Positions 9,901-17,495 of a DNA stretch of 64,000 nt are shown here, piece by piece. Numbering within the stretch: the first letter of the stretch is position 1; the number at the start of each line of letters is the position of its first letter. The position numbers and the translations under genes were made by a program. Source of the stretch: Symbiodinium natans (taxonomy: Eukaryota; Sar; Dinophyceae; Suessiales; Symbiodiniaceae); contig CAJNDS010000220.1 of NCBI GenBank assembly GCA_905221605.1, positions 78,501-142,500 of the forward strand. The letters run 5' to 3'. Below the pieces are notes generated by a model. That model saw only the letters and a list, made by a program, of their open reading frames with translations, was not told the DNA's origin and ran no database searches.

Positions 9901-12310
9901 TTTCTTATCGCTGGCTGCCACTACCGCTGTTTCACCGTGGGACAAGAAGGCCCCCTGGGCCCTAACTGATGTTTTTCAGACACCCAGTGCCAAGTGCAAG
10001 AGGGGCCTGCTTTTGAACAACAGAGCTCCATTTGTGATCACACTGCATTCCTGAACCCTAAATGGCCCGAATTCCTGTGGCCCTAAACCCTAAACCCTAA
10101 ACCCTAAACCCTAAACCCTAAACCCCAAACCCCAAACCCCAAACCCTAAACCCTAAACCCTAAACCCGAAAGCGGATATCGTGATGAACTCAGGCCCGGA
10201 TGCCATCGCCGAGTGGCCAGATGTTATGATGATGAACCCGGCGACAGGCCTTGTGGGTGGTGGGTGTGGTATGAAAAAGGGGGTTCAGGGTTTGGGGTTT
10301 CGGGTTACTTCTTCCCTCCGCTCCCCTCCCCCCACTTCCCCTCCCCCTTCCCCTCCCCTCTTTTGGGGTTTTCTAGTTTCTGACGCTGTATAATTTGTAT
10401 CAATATTTTGGACATCTTGTCATGTATTATCTTGTCCAACTTTAGGGATGTGGCCTGGAGAAGTTTCGATCGTCACTTTCACACTTGTGTTCTCTATGTC
10501 TCCAGGAAGTCTTTTATTGATTGAGATATTTCATCACAACATATTATTTGCTTCACTTTGTGCACATTCTATTTGTCTTCTTTCTGTTAGTTTGCAGATT
10601 AAAGAATTCGTATGTTCGCATATTCAATTAAAGATTCGCTTTTTAGTTCTCCTTTGCTAACAGCATGCCATGTCTTTCATCGAATTCTTAGTATGTTGCG
10701 CTTGTTTGTCTTATCTTCCTTTCTTGTGCTCACTTATTCGCTTCGTTCATGCATTTCGCTAGTGCACTTAAGATAGGAGAAAAGGCCCTGTAAGTATACC
10801 ATTGTCGCACACTTGTAATACTTCTATTCATGCGTGCGCTTACAATCAGGTGCGTGCAGGTTTCATGCGTGTCTGGGGTTTAGGAGCGTGTGCTGTAATG
10901 AGGTTCACGAAATAAGGGACCCTACTATAAACGCCAGGTAGTAGGATTCTCTTATTACAAGGGCCCCAATAAGTTTCGGAAACCCCCCTAAACCCTAAAC
11001 CCTAAACCCTAAACCCTAAACCCCAAACCCCAAACTCTAAACCCTAAACCCCATATATTTATGTATGTATGTATGTATGTATGTATGTATATATATATAT
11101 ATCCCAGAGGGCACCTCAGACTTTACTGCTGATCTGGGAACCCACCTGCGGCGCAGGCATGAAGGATGTGCCCATCAAGGCAACCGTCAACGCCGAGTTC
11201 GTGGTGAGGAACAGCCTCTTTGTTGCGCTTCATGGGTAAGGGGTTTTCAGGGGCTTTAGGGTTGTAGGGTTCAGGGCTTAAGATCGACTGCATTTCCCCA
11301 CTACCCAGTAGTGTCAATCCCACTAGCCTCTAGTGGAGACCCCACTACCCGCTAGTGGACCACCAGTTGACACCTTATTACCAGTAATGGAAACCCTACT
11401 CTAGTTCACACCCCACTATCCAGCAGTGTAAATCCCATTACCCACTGGTGGAAACCCCACCAAGCTGTGGTGTCGCAATGGATGAGCTTCAAGATTGGTT
11501 TCGTCAGAAAGTATGTCGGCCGACAGATTTCATGCGGTCAAGTAGTACCATGTGTGTCAGGATGTAGCAACACTCAGATCGTTGTCGGGATTCTGATCAG
11601 GGCTTCTCCGAAGCGAGTTCCTACGTGCTCTCATCGAAACGGTTCTTGGGGCCAGGATTTCGCCTGCCAGTCAGATCGGCATGCATCGGCTAAAAGTATC
11701 CTCAGTGCCCGCTAGAAGGGGTAGGTTCTTAGGGGCTGATCTGAGGTTGGGTATGGGTTTCGACAGACAGCTGATGTTCCTTCCTCAAGTTTTCAAGAGC
11801 TTGGAGGTTCGTGGGTAGTTATAAGTGGGGTTAGAAGTAGGGCAACTATGAATATAACTGGCTTCAACCTTACTTAAGGGTACTTATCACCCTACTTCCA
11901 ACTACCCATGAACCTTCAAGTGCCCTTGAGCCAGTTGCCATACTAGTGAAAACAAGGAGTTCTTGTGAGCCCTCGGTGAGGCATCGACCCCAACCACGTC
12001 TGGGTCTATGTCGGCAGCTTCCCTTCGATTACGGTGGGCTTCTACTGCGGCAGGCTTTTGAGAGGAGCGATGCTTGTTGAGAGTCGAACGGCAGAGTCTG
12101 CAAGAGCATCCCTTGCACAAAAAGACTTCGTTGCCAACCTTCCAGTTCAGGGCGCCACCCCAGCTCGCGCCCCTGAACCCATAGTCCTCTTCTTGATCTC
12201 CAAACCAAGCCAGAACCACACATCACTTAGGCATCCTTCTGGCCATCATTGTGATCGTGCGGGCGCTTTCCATTCTGGCACTCGCGCGCCGCGCGGCCTC
12301 CTTCTTCTAG
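939..12310 (+). CDS. ABCG-type ABC transporter, 3' part (transmembrane domain), multi-exon gene
   Basis: This is the membrane half of an ABCG-subfamily (white/PDR-type) ATP-driven transporter. Exons at about 939-979, 1472-1519, 1895-1937, 2972-3020, 7191-7288, 7696-7782, 9320-9417, 10173-10240, 11137-11216 and 12231-12310 encode, in order, family-like segments: RFPLDRGIFLRE, YATQTYGSAAYFLS, MVELPQSFLNA, VITWTAAYFIMGLRG, FMVYVLVFWVTGVAAAS, PAVFVPQLLFAGFFITTDS, IPSWLRWASYLCALKYGMNL and a last hydrophobic helix LLAIIVIVRALSILALARRA before TAG at 12308. These follow the order of the ABC2_membrane domain, including the GFF...IPSW...LKYG signature. Several junctions keep phase when GC or GA donors are allowed. 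The ATP-binding domain is not in the window and should lie upstream. One intron holds a retroelement in antisense; others hold telomeric arrays, satellites and foldback elements. The 10173 and 11137 exons are the least certain. Confidence 0.75.
1056..1158. mobile_element. foldback element, family C
   Basis: GGGGTTTCCGAAAATAGGGG at one end and TTTTCGTAAACTCCCC at the other, with a TTATAAGGGAATC core. Confidence 0.7.
1321..1445 (-). repeat. interstitial telomeric array (C strand on +)
   Basis: About 17 units of CCCTAAA with CCCTAGA and CCCCAAA variants, ending 26 bp before the ABCG-like exon at 1472. Confidence 0.9.
1472..1519 (+). CDS. ABCG-like exon (EYATQTYGSAAYFLS)
   Basis: Acceptor TTTCAG at 1466-1471. 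The reading frame matches the ABCG motif with an aromatic-rich YxxxAYFL stretch. The exact 3' boundary is ambiguous (a GA donor near 1518 is possible). Confidence 0.6.
1895..1937 (+). CDS. ABCG-like exon (KTMVELPQSFLNA)
   Basis: Acceptor TTAG at 1891-1894. Encodes the ELP-containing segment that follows YFL in ABCG proteins. A C-strand telomeric array lies upstream (1771-1865) and a G-strand array downstream (1996-2048). Possible GC donor at 1938. Confidence 0.6.
2404..2513. mobile_element. foldback element, family A
   Basis: Ends pair (CTTGAAGGTTAATGGGTAG with ACTACCCATGAACTCCAAG). Short non-coding palindromic element, MITE-like. Confidence 0.7.
2868..2942 (+). repeat. interstitial telomeric array (G strand on +)
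   Basis: Nearly perfect TTTAGGG, about 10 units, upstream of the exon at 2972. Confidence 0.9.
2972..3020 (+). CDS. ABCG-like exon (REVITWTAAYFIMGLR)
   Basis: Acceptor CCCCAG. Ends at CTGCGAG before a GA donor (GATGTC), and the split Gly codon completes with the exon at 7191. Encodes the membrane segment ending in YFIMGL. The following intron contains the retroelement. Confidence 0.7.
3199..3401 (-). repeat. downstream direct repeat (pseudo-LTR) of the Penelope-like element
   Basis: 203 bp, matching 6690-6892 base for base at a constant offset of 3491. Its start lies 11 bp past the RT stop codon (3413-3415). Contains a hammerhead ribozyme. Short open frames across it are not genes. Confidence 0.9.
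3235..3320 (-). ncRNA. type I hammerhead ribozyme in the downstream direct repeat
   Basis: On the minus strand the core CUGACGA (3296-3290) is followed by a 6-bp stem II (GUCCCC/GGGGAC, loop AAU) and GAAA (3274-3271). Next come a minimal stem III (AGCU) and the cleavage-site U (3267). Stem I closes with GCC/GGC, then an internal loop, CAGCUG/CAGCUG, UUUU/AAAA and ACAGC/GCUGU. Predicted cleavage is between 3267 and 3266. Stem III is a self-complementary AGCU, too short in one molecule, so a dimeric fold may be needed, as described for Penelope-like and retrozyme hammerheads. Confidence 0.85.
3413..5271 (-). CDS. Penelope-like reverse transcriptase (no GIY-YIG domain)
   Basis: No ATG starts this frame. 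It is open upstream of 5185 (first near-cognate TTG) and overlaps ORF1 in the -1 frame. Counting from 5185 (590 aa): N-terminal CDKGLG (about 143-148), motif A LDVVNLYPSV (Asp about 291), motif B GIPTGLSVASILANIY (about 351), motif C FIDD (about 388-391, a YxDD variant), then FLDV (427) and the Penelope signature FHKPQNLYL...SNHP (about 444-460). A thumb-like region IPYNKDVSPAWISSKLRKH (about 532-550) follows. The protein ends 40 residues later without a GIY-YIG nuclease, as in the telomere-associated Athena/Coprina-type elements. It would copy element RNA onto an existing 3' DNA end. TGA stop at 3415-3413. Confidence 0.85.
5269..5278 (-). promoter_or_regulatory. candidate -1 ribosomal frameshift site between ORF1 and RT
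   Basis: The last ORF1 codons read G GGA AAA TAG, a slippery X XXY YYZ heptamer in the correct register directly before the stop. After a -1 slip the RT frame is open without interruption from here to 3413. The overlap extends upstream through the Lys/Gly repeats, so slippage elsewhere or re-initiation at TTG 5185 is also possible. Confidence 0.5.
5269..6663 (-). CDS. ORF1 of Penelope-like element: coiled-coil protein with basic SP/GK-rich tail
   Basis: 464 codons. The start ATG has a strong context (GCCATGG) 26 bp inside the direct repeat. Residues about 1-60 are Pro/Gly/Met-rich. Residues about 63-95 and 125-165 are predicted coiled coil (LLLLQQNQLLMSQLKELQAQ), and 200-350 is charged and helical. 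Residues 380-464 are very basic: SPSPTPSTPR-type repeats, then GKGKGK and KSKGK repeats. No enzymatic motif was seen. By position and charge I infer an RNA-binding, gag-like role for the retroelement RNP. The GK-rich tail is also common in dinoflagellate proteins. A slippery heptamer overlaps its end. Confidence 0.8.
   Translation of the reverse strand: MEVPSADGSAPAGAMGAPVGGMPMSMGNPAFTHQDRGSPRTPAPRLPGFTAAGRLRQPSPTSELSGVELLLLQQNQLLMSQLKELQAQVQTSQSREDKVAASEALKSKLFQQPQDLLDGVDPALRKIFDDFTKEVRQLLSAWETQTKLLEKYKKLVEEGQLHSHFKAEAEFRWQFTKIYLAQAMPTAGDDMSDAPFSVVDAWAAMRERHAKECFEFIVQHQEKCVNLYDGLIECTALKQSLLDKLDAWFAQHSFADADICGALKLRAEQYVESLLRAERPKVQSRMVKDRELQQKREQALLEARSKWEEMDVKDVLSPALFELKQLDAKHKRPTKIKDDSALAFLVKDNAELCQKHKLKIVPSSSASSSQAAFRKHEATPKGRGRKPRSPSPTPSTPRSILKNSRSPSRTPRSPSSHRSTSSKRVRFEKEKSDNGKGKGKGKGKGASFGKGKSKGKSKGKSKGK
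6690..6892 (-). repeat. upstream direct repeat (pseudo-LTR) of the Penelope-like element
   Basis: 203 bp, identical by eye to 3199-3401. Its inner end is 26 bp from the ORF1 start codon, so it should carry the promoter/leader and the self-cleaving ribozyme of the transcript. Confidence 0.9.
6726..6811 (-). ncRNA. type I hammerhead ribozyme in the upstream direct repeat
   Basis: Second, identical copy of the ribozyme at 3235-3320 (offset 3491). Core CUGACGA lies at 6787-6781 and GAAA at 6765-6762; predicted cleavage is between 6758 and 6757. It sits about 100 nt upstream of the ORF1 start, where it would process the 5' end of the element RNA. Confidence 0.85.
6872..6903. repeat. perfect 32-bp palindrome at the 5' end of the retroelement
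   Basis: Two 16-bp arms (GCTGACAGGTAAAAAA and its exact complement) meet at 6887/6888. The left arm belongs to the direct repeat; the right arm extends 11 bp beyond it. The downstream repeat copy ends in only half of this palindrome. Short terminal inversions are common in Penelope-like insertions. Confidence 0.9.
7048..7188 (-). repeat. interstitial telomeric array (C strand on +)
   Basis: About 20 CCCTAAA units. The array itself ends in the splice acceptor (CCCTAAACAG) of the ABCG-like exon at 7191. Confidence 0.9.
7191..7288 (+). CDS. ABCG-like exon (VYVLVFWVTGVAAAS...NPEA)
   Basis: The acceptor is the end of a telomeric array (CCCTAAACAG). 98 bp open, encoding a hydrophobic helix followed by GCLAANPEA, typical of ABCG proteins. 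Ends at a textbook GTGAGT donor (7289). Confidence 0.8.
7336..7667 (-). repeat. two interstitial telomeric arrays (C strand on +)
   Basis: Arrays at 7336-7437 and 7561-7667 are separated by 120 bp of unique sequence containing a short inverted repeat (AACCTTTAACC...GGTTAACCTTTAG). They precede the exon at 7696. Confidence 0.9.
7696..7782 (+). CDS. ABCG-like exon (AQQAAPAVFVPQLLFAGFF)
   Basis: In phase with the preceding exon (NPEA|VAQQAAPAV). Contains the conserved GFF followed by ITTDS. The 3' boundary is uncertain; a GC donor at 7783 would keep phase. Flanked by a C-strand array upstream and a G-strand array downstream. Confidence 0.75.
7859..8035. mobile_element. foldback element, family B, diverged
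   Basis: TTGGGATGTTC at the left. Two CCCAGGAACATCCCAAGATC copies at the right. Confidence 0.5.
8070..8190 (+). repeat. 8-bp satellite, ACACTCAG unit
   Basis: About 13 copies of an octamer with few variants. It is close to the reverse complement of the larger octamer array at 8665. Open frames through it are artefacts. Confidence 0.9.
8174..8389 (+). repeat. 108-bp tandem duplication
   Basis: 8174-8281 and 8282-8389 are near-identical (starting ATTCGGACCCTCGGACG), each carrying short GTCTGA and CAGACA blocks. Confidence 0.85.
8665..9010 (+). repeat. 8-bp satellite with 64-bp higher-order repeat
   Basis: About 43 copies of CTGACTGT with a CTGACCGT variant. In the middle the variant order (C C T C T T T T) repeats exactly four times with a 64-bp period (variants at 8709, 8773, 8837, 8901). 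Flanks are uniform CTGACTGT. Confidence 0.9.
9195..9553 (+). repeat. two interstitial telomeric arrays flanking an exon (G strand on +)
   Basis: TTTAGGG arrays at 9195-9294 and 9419-9553 sit on both sides of the ABCG-like exon at 9320. Confidence 0.9.
9320..9417 (+). CDS. ABCG-like exon (IPSWLRWASYLCALKYGMNL)
   Basis: Acceptor GGAGCAG. Encodes the highly conserved ABCG IPSW...YLxxLKYGMNL segment, continuing from ITTDS. A strong GTAAGC donor sits at 9418; an earlier GC donor is also possible. Confidence 0.8.
9640..9715. mobile_element. foldback element, family C, partial
   Basis: TCCTTACTCTAAGGGAATCC and CCCTTATTTCGTCAACCCCC. Confidence 0.55.
10173..10240 (+). CDS. ABCG-like exon, tentative (DIVMNSGPDAIAEWPDVMMMN)
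   Basis: Open segment after a C-strand telomeric array and an AAAG acceptor. It would fall in the extracellular loop before the last helix of ABCG, which is poorly conserved. Phase fits the preceding exon. Confidence 0.45.
10370..10790. other. AT-rich island
   Basis: About 420 bp with clearly lower GC than its surroundings, no arrays and no good open frame. It lies in an ABCG-like intron. It may be a decayed insertion. Confidence 0.6.
10906..10989. mobile_element. foldback element, family C
   Basis: GAAATAAGGGACCCTACTAT to AGTTTCGGAAACCCCCC, opposite orientation to other copies. Confidence 0.65.
11062..11103 (+). repeat. TATG / TA microsatellite
   Basis: Tetranucleotide TATG repeat running into a TA repeat, directly after a telomeric array. 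Confidence 0.9.
11137..11216 (+). CDS. candidate exon of the ABCG-like gene (AGMKDVPIKATVNAEF)
   Basis: Open segment after acceptor GCGGCGCAG near 11155, ending at either GTGAGG (11209) or about 11236 near GTAAGG. No family match is recognised. It is assigned only by position between two ABCG exons. Boundaries are approximate. Confidence 0.35.
11297..11474 (+). repeat. tandem array of 22-bp hairpin units
   Basis: About eight degenerate units of the form CCCACTAnnnnTAGTGGnnnn. Each is a small palindrome (stem 5-6 bp), and compensating changes keep several stems paired. Confidence 0.75.
11800..11920. mobile_element. foldback element, family A
   Basis: CTTGGAGGTTCGTGGGTAGT at one end and ACTACCCATGAACCTTCAAG at the other. 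Internal GGGGTTAGAAGTAGGG pairs with the CCCTACTTC side. Confidence 0.8.
12231..12310 (+). CDS. ABCG-like last exon with stop codon
   Basis: After CACTTAG it encodes ILLAIIVIVRALSILALARR, then AASFF and TAG (12308-12310). A C-terminal hydrophobic helix with a short basic tail is the normal end of an ABCG transporter. Confidence 0.7.
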
Positions 12311-14599
12311 GCCCTACCGTCTAGAAGGAAGAGGAGGCGCCAGAGGGCGCTCTTTTCAGCCCTTCTAAGGAGAAGGGGAGTCCTTCGAGGGTTTTTCGCG
12401 GGCCGAGGGCGGCGTTCAGTAGATTGCCCATGGAACCAGGTCTCTCGCGGGGCGTGGGCGGTGCCCCTGAGCCCACTAACCCGTCTCTGTGAGAGACCTG
12501 GTAACCATTATCAGTTGCCGAGAGTATCAGAAATATCAGAAGCAAGTAGCATGTCAAAGGGATAGAAAGAGTCTACAGCCTCGGAGGAATGCATTGTGCT
12601 TCCATGAAGCCTAGGCTTTGAAAGTTTTCTAGGCCGCAGAACTTCGAGACCTTCCGGCTCAATCCCGAGCCTCCCAAAGACTGCGACGGCTCAGCGGCAG
12701 GGGTGTCGGGTCGCCCCACGAATCCCCAAGTCTCCCAGATTAAGTTGCAGATCGCACACCAAGGGGGCATAGAACAATTCTTCCTGCCCCCGGGTTTAGG
12801 ATTTAGGGTTTAGGGTTTAGGGCCGCCTGCCTGAGGAGGAGGGATTCTTTTTTTGCTTTGGAACATAGGGCTGTCGAGTTACCAGCCTCTGCTTCGGAGC
12901 TCTCCCTTCTGACATCTAGCCTAAGTTGTGTCTTCGCTCGGCGGGGGTAGGGGTGTTTCGAATGGGCTCGCGGGCTAAGATGTGCAGTTTTTTAACCCTA
13001 AACCCTAAACCCTAGACCCTAGACCCTAGACCCTAGACCCTAAACCCTAAACCTTAAACCATAACAAATGAACTCCACTTGAAGGCTCATGAGCATTCGT
13101 AGTTCGACATAGCCTGCCTGGATTTGGGGATGCGTTTGATACCCGCGAGCACTATGAGCCTAAAGTCCCAAACCGCCAAATTTCGCATGTCCGAGGCCTA
13201 TCTACTATGACCCTCATTTCGGACCCCCCCCGTGGCCCAAAAGGGTACAACCCTGTCGGGACCACCCCCCCCCCCCAAACAGAAAGTTTAAAGGGCTCCG
13301 AAGCAGGGAACGCGGAGGGAGTTCGGCATGGCTCTAGGTCGTGGCCATTCAGTCCTCTTTGCCTGCCTTTGCGGCGTGACGGACAAAGTTCGCACCCCGT
13401 GGCACACGGTACCACGCAGCAACGTGAAGAAAGGGCTGGTTGGGGGAGTTGCTTGGAGGTTCATGGGTAGTTATAAGTGGGGTTATAAGTAGGGCAACTA
13501 TACTTAACCCCTTTCTTGGGTTGCTTAGAACACTACTTATAACTACCCACGAACCTTCAAGTAGGGGGTTTAGGGTTTGGGGGCTGGGAGTCGAGGAGTT
13601 TTCGGATTTCAGTTCGGTTTTGCCTACTGCTTGCAAGCATGCGGGTTGGGGGTTGTTTTTGAAAAGGGTTTTTGTGCCTTTTTGGTGCACCCCGGTCATG
13701 CTGTTCTGATGCACTGGCCTGCTTAAGAGTTGTTCAGGCGGAGTATTTGGGGCTGAAAGGCTTTCCAAAAGCCCAGGATGGGCTGTCAATGCCACAAGTG
13801 GGCCGTGCTGGGTTCCGCGACGACGGCAAATGGCGTGTACGGCGGCGGTAAACCCTGAGCCTCATGAGCAAATGAGTTCCATGAGCGGCTCTTGACGGCA
13901 CGTGCCAGCCCAAAGAAGAACATGAAACCAGACAGTTTGGAGCCTCCTGGCGGAAGAAGAGACATGGAACCTGCCGCCCAAAACCTAGGTAAGAAACACA
14001 TCTCGATGCCCCGCGGGGCAAGCAATTTTTGAAGACCGTCGCTTGGGCCCCTTGAGGGTTTAGGGTTTTGGGCTCATGGTTTTGTGAACCTTTTGCCACC
14101 AAGGCAGCACTCTGGAAGCCGACACTTTTTCCCACTTGGGTAATTCTGAAAAGTGGTTGGCGGTTCAATGTTTAAGGCTTAGGGGTTCAGGGAGTTTTTT
14201 TTGGGCGGGGTTTTGTGACAGAAGACAGGGCACCCTGTATCAGAAGTAGCGCGTAGTCATTGTGTAGCATTGACAGCTAACAGAACACCAAAGATCCCAT
14301 CAAATCGCCATCTCATATCGACCCCAACATCCGACAACATCCCACAAAGCTTTGTGGCTCCAGACCAGTAGTGCGCAACATGCTGAAAACCCACCTTCGC
14401 AGTCAACAGAGGTGTTGCGCGTTCACAGATTCACGAAGAATCTTCATTCTGAACTTCAACCATCAAAACCCTGAACCCTAAACCCTAAACCCTAGACCCT
14501 AAACCCTAAACCCTAAACATCCCTAAACCCTAAACCCTCGGCCCGTGATAGCATCTGTGCAAGCCCGCCCGCCCCTTAAAAATCACCCCCGCGCCGGCC
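12311..14599. other. intergenic or intronic region, mostly unassigned
   Basis: Between the ABCG stop and the secreted-protein start. Holds telomeric arrays (12792-12822, 12991-13066, 14465-14540) and a foldback element (13451-13563). One exon-like segment, 13910-13986, reads KKNMKPDSLEPPGGRRDMEP and is followed by GTAAG. No gene can be asserted. Confidence 0.4.
13451..13563. mobile_element. foldback element, family A
   Basis: About 113 bp with arms of roughly 45 bp (CTTGGAGGTTCATGGGTAGT...ACTACCCACGAACCTTCAAG). Good reference copy. Confidence 0.8.
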
Positions 14600-15121
14600 A
14601 TGTTCCTCGCCGCTGTGAGGCTGCTCCCTGCTTTCTTGTTGGCAGCCTGCGGGCGCAGTTCCTTCACCGCCTTCGCCCAGGAGCATGCGGGCCTCGGAAG
14701 CCTGCTGCATGGTGCCCAGGGCCTGAGTCCCCACGCCCAGACAGCCCGACGGCTCCAGCTGGCTGCCATGGCTACGCAATGCCTGGGTAAGTGCAAGGGC
14801 CTTGGGGCCTTGTACGTTGACATGCTGCCATACATGTCGACTCCCGAGCCTGGGGCGAGCTTAGGGTTGGGTGATCTCCTCGGGAGCGGCATGCAGTCGA
14901 TGCTCGGAGGATCGATGGGAGCAGTGTTTGGCACCGTCTGCGCACACTCGGCCACCCTTTCGTGCATGAGGACAGAGTGCGTCCCACCCGATGGAGGCTT
15001 ATCCAGGGGAATCGAGACGGCGCTCAGCGAGGCGCCCTGCCTTTGCGAAGCCTGCCCCCAGTTCATGACGGCCGTCGCAGACATGCAATCGCTCTCCGCG
15101 AGCCTGGGAAATGTCAGCCAG
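14600..15121 (+). CDS. first exon of a secreted Cys-rich protein
   Basis: ATG at 14600 begins a 174-codon open segment. The N-terminus is a signal peptide (FLAAVRLLPAFLLAACG, then FTAFA). The rest has scattered cysteines (CLGKC, TVC, SCMRTEC, CLCEAC) and Gly/Met/Leu-rich stretches. It probably ends at CAG|GTGGGG (15122). No family is recognised. The open frame continues to 15232 past the proposed donor, so an intronless reading is possible but ends in low-complexity sequence. Confidence 0.55.
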
Positions 15122-15387
15122 GTGGGGGGCCTCCCCGAACCCGGAGAGCTTAGTAGTGCCCCTCACGTAGGTCAAGGAATGATATTCCATTGTTTGCCTG
15201 AAAGAAGCAGTAGGGCTTGGGGTCTAGTTTAGGTATCCTTATTTTAGTTTGGTGCTGGGCTCCCGCGGGGATCTCAATTATGCTTCCGCATCTTTTTTGG
15301 TTCTACCTGCTGCCCTCGTATCAGAGAGAGTGGGATGTCCTGGCACTAAGCTTAAACATTCGGGCGAAGCCGAAGGGGTCGACTGAG

Positions 15388-15466
15388 TACCTGAGCATTC
15401 TGTGCCCGATGATTGGCCCCGTGGAGTGCGCCACGAACAGCACACAGTGTGCCTCAAATGCAGCCA
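15388..15466 (+). CDS. second exon of the secreted Cys-rich protein
   Basis: After ACTGAG it encodes YLSILCPMIGPVECATNSTQ and CASNAA, with the same Cys style as the 14600 exon and in compatible phase. GC donor at 15467, directly followed by a C-strand telomeric array (15471-15592). Further exons were not found. Confidence 0.5.
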
Positions 15467-17389
15467 GCAGAAACCCTTAACCCTAAGCCCTAAGCCCTAA
15501 ACCCTGAACCCTGAACCCTAAGCCCTAACCCCTAAACCCTGAACCCTAAACCCTAAACCCTAACCCCTAACCCCTAAACCCTAAACCCTAAAAGCGGGTC
15601 GAGTCGTTGAGAACTTCGGAGACTATTATGAGTTTTATTATTATTATTATCATTATTACTATTGTTCTTCTTCTTCTTATTATTATTACTATTATTATTA
15701 TTATTTTAGTATGGGCTCAGGGTTTAAGTTTTTGTTTCGCGCTTGGGGAGGGCTGCCTTTCTTTGGGGGGTCCATTTGCTTTTGTTGGATAGCAACGCTT
15801 CCTGTCCCCCTCACCCCCACCCCAGCCCACCCCACCCCCACCGCCTCACCCCTCCTCCCCCGCACCTCTGTATAAGACATCGCCACGCCTGGAACAAATC
15901 TCCGCCACACACCTCCCGACACCGCAGAACTGGCTGCAGGCACGGCGTTTTCCTCTGCGATGTCGGGTCACGCGCGGGGGACTTGATCTCGGCTTGACAT
16001 CATTTCTGTTGGCCCCAGTCCGGCACCCGCGGTAGCATTGATCTCTATAGGGATGCAGGCACCCAGAGCGCCTCCGCAGGCTGTAGGTTCGGAGACCTTT
16101 GAGTGACGGAGAGTCGCCCGAAAGCATCAGCAAGAGCCCGAAAACTTGACTGTCCTCCCGAGTGGCTTGTGCGTTCGCACGCAAGAGCTCTGTGGAGCGC
16201 GCGCGCTGCGTAGGCCGGCCTCAGGCTGAGCCCGAAACCTCGCAACATGTGGCGTGTTGAGGTCAGGCATCATTGAGATGAAGTCGGCGTGCGAGTCGGC
16301 CGGCCCTTTTGGCCAGCACAAGAGAGTTAGAGGAGCTTTTGGGGTTTGGTTACTTCGTGTCTTGCCCGGTTCTTGTCCGAGTCTTGGGGCTAGGAAGCCT
16401 TCCTTGTTGAAAATCGAAGCTTCTCGCTGCTGGAAAGTTCAGGCATCACTTGGGCTCAGGAAGGTGTGGCTCCATGTGCATGTCTCTGCAGGGCACACCA
16501 CTGCACATGCTTTCCTATGGCTTTTTCTGAGGCACGCCGACGCAGCAGCTTGGTCTTTAGCAGAGGTCTTTGGAGGGTGGGTTCTGGTGGCATCTGATGC
16601 CGTGACGCCGGTTACCATATTGTGACGTAGCTCCTCGAAACTTACTCCCAGCTGCAGGGGCCCGAATTCAGGAACCCACAGGCCCAAAGCCGCCAGCTTC
16701 AAAGCTCAGCCCCCGCGGATCAAGCCCTCAACCCGCGCCACTTCAGGGCGGCTTCAGCAGCTTTCCGCGCCCCCAAAGCCCCGCCTCAAGACCCTGCCTC
16801 CCATGTTTCAGCCAAAGTCCCAGGCCAACTGAGAGAAGCCCCAGCGAAGTCTCCGGCGCCCTGGTGGCCTGCGCAGGTGCAGAAGCGGCAGTTTGGAGGG
16901 CCCTTCAAGGGCACCCGCCCTTACATCCAAGGCCCAAAAAGCCCCCCAAAATTTGGCCCTTCCGCTGACCCGAAGCTTCCGAGCCCGAACCGGCCCCTCC
17001 CAAAAGAAGCGCTCAGGGGCTGGATCCCTGCTTGCCGGCCTCCTGTGGAGCTGAGTCCCGAACTTTTTGAGACCAAGGCCGCACCAGGATGCTTCAGACC
17101 CCACTGTGGGTTTTTCGAGCATCCCGGGCGCGCATGCGGCAGAGTGTCCGTCTTCGGTGGGTGGCGACCCACACTCAGCAGCCCCGAAGGGGCCGGGTCG
17201 TGGGCTTCGCCGCTGCGCCCGCGAGACCGTCCTAGCGTGCGCCAAGAGCCGCTGCAGTGGAAACGACCGTGCTGCGCCTGTTGCCCGGAGCAGTTGCACG
17301 TGACCAGTCCGTATGATCCTGCGCCTTGAGCTCCAGAGAGGCAGAGAACCTACGCGAGCCCCATCCTCTCTAGTAGGGGGCTTGCGAAC

Positions 17390-17495
17390 ATATGGGACTC
17401 CTGGTATAGACTCATAGACCCCCAAATGGTAGGATTGATTCTCTTATGACAAGGACCCCCATGAAGTTGCCCTAATGTCGGAAACCCCCTATGAC
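17390..17495. mobile_element. foldback element, family C
   Basis: Core GGTAGGATTGATTCTCTTAT and end TGTCGGAAACCCCC. The left end is diverged. Confidence 0.55.

Noticed and set aside
15601-15792. Hydrophobic small protein (Ile-rich)
   Set aside because: Derived from a TTA/TTC microsatellite.
16808-17425. Overlapping frames of 205 (minus) and 150 (plus) codons
   Set aside because: GC-rich sequence open on both strands, Pro/Arg-rich with no domain, start context or splice pattern. Probably chance.
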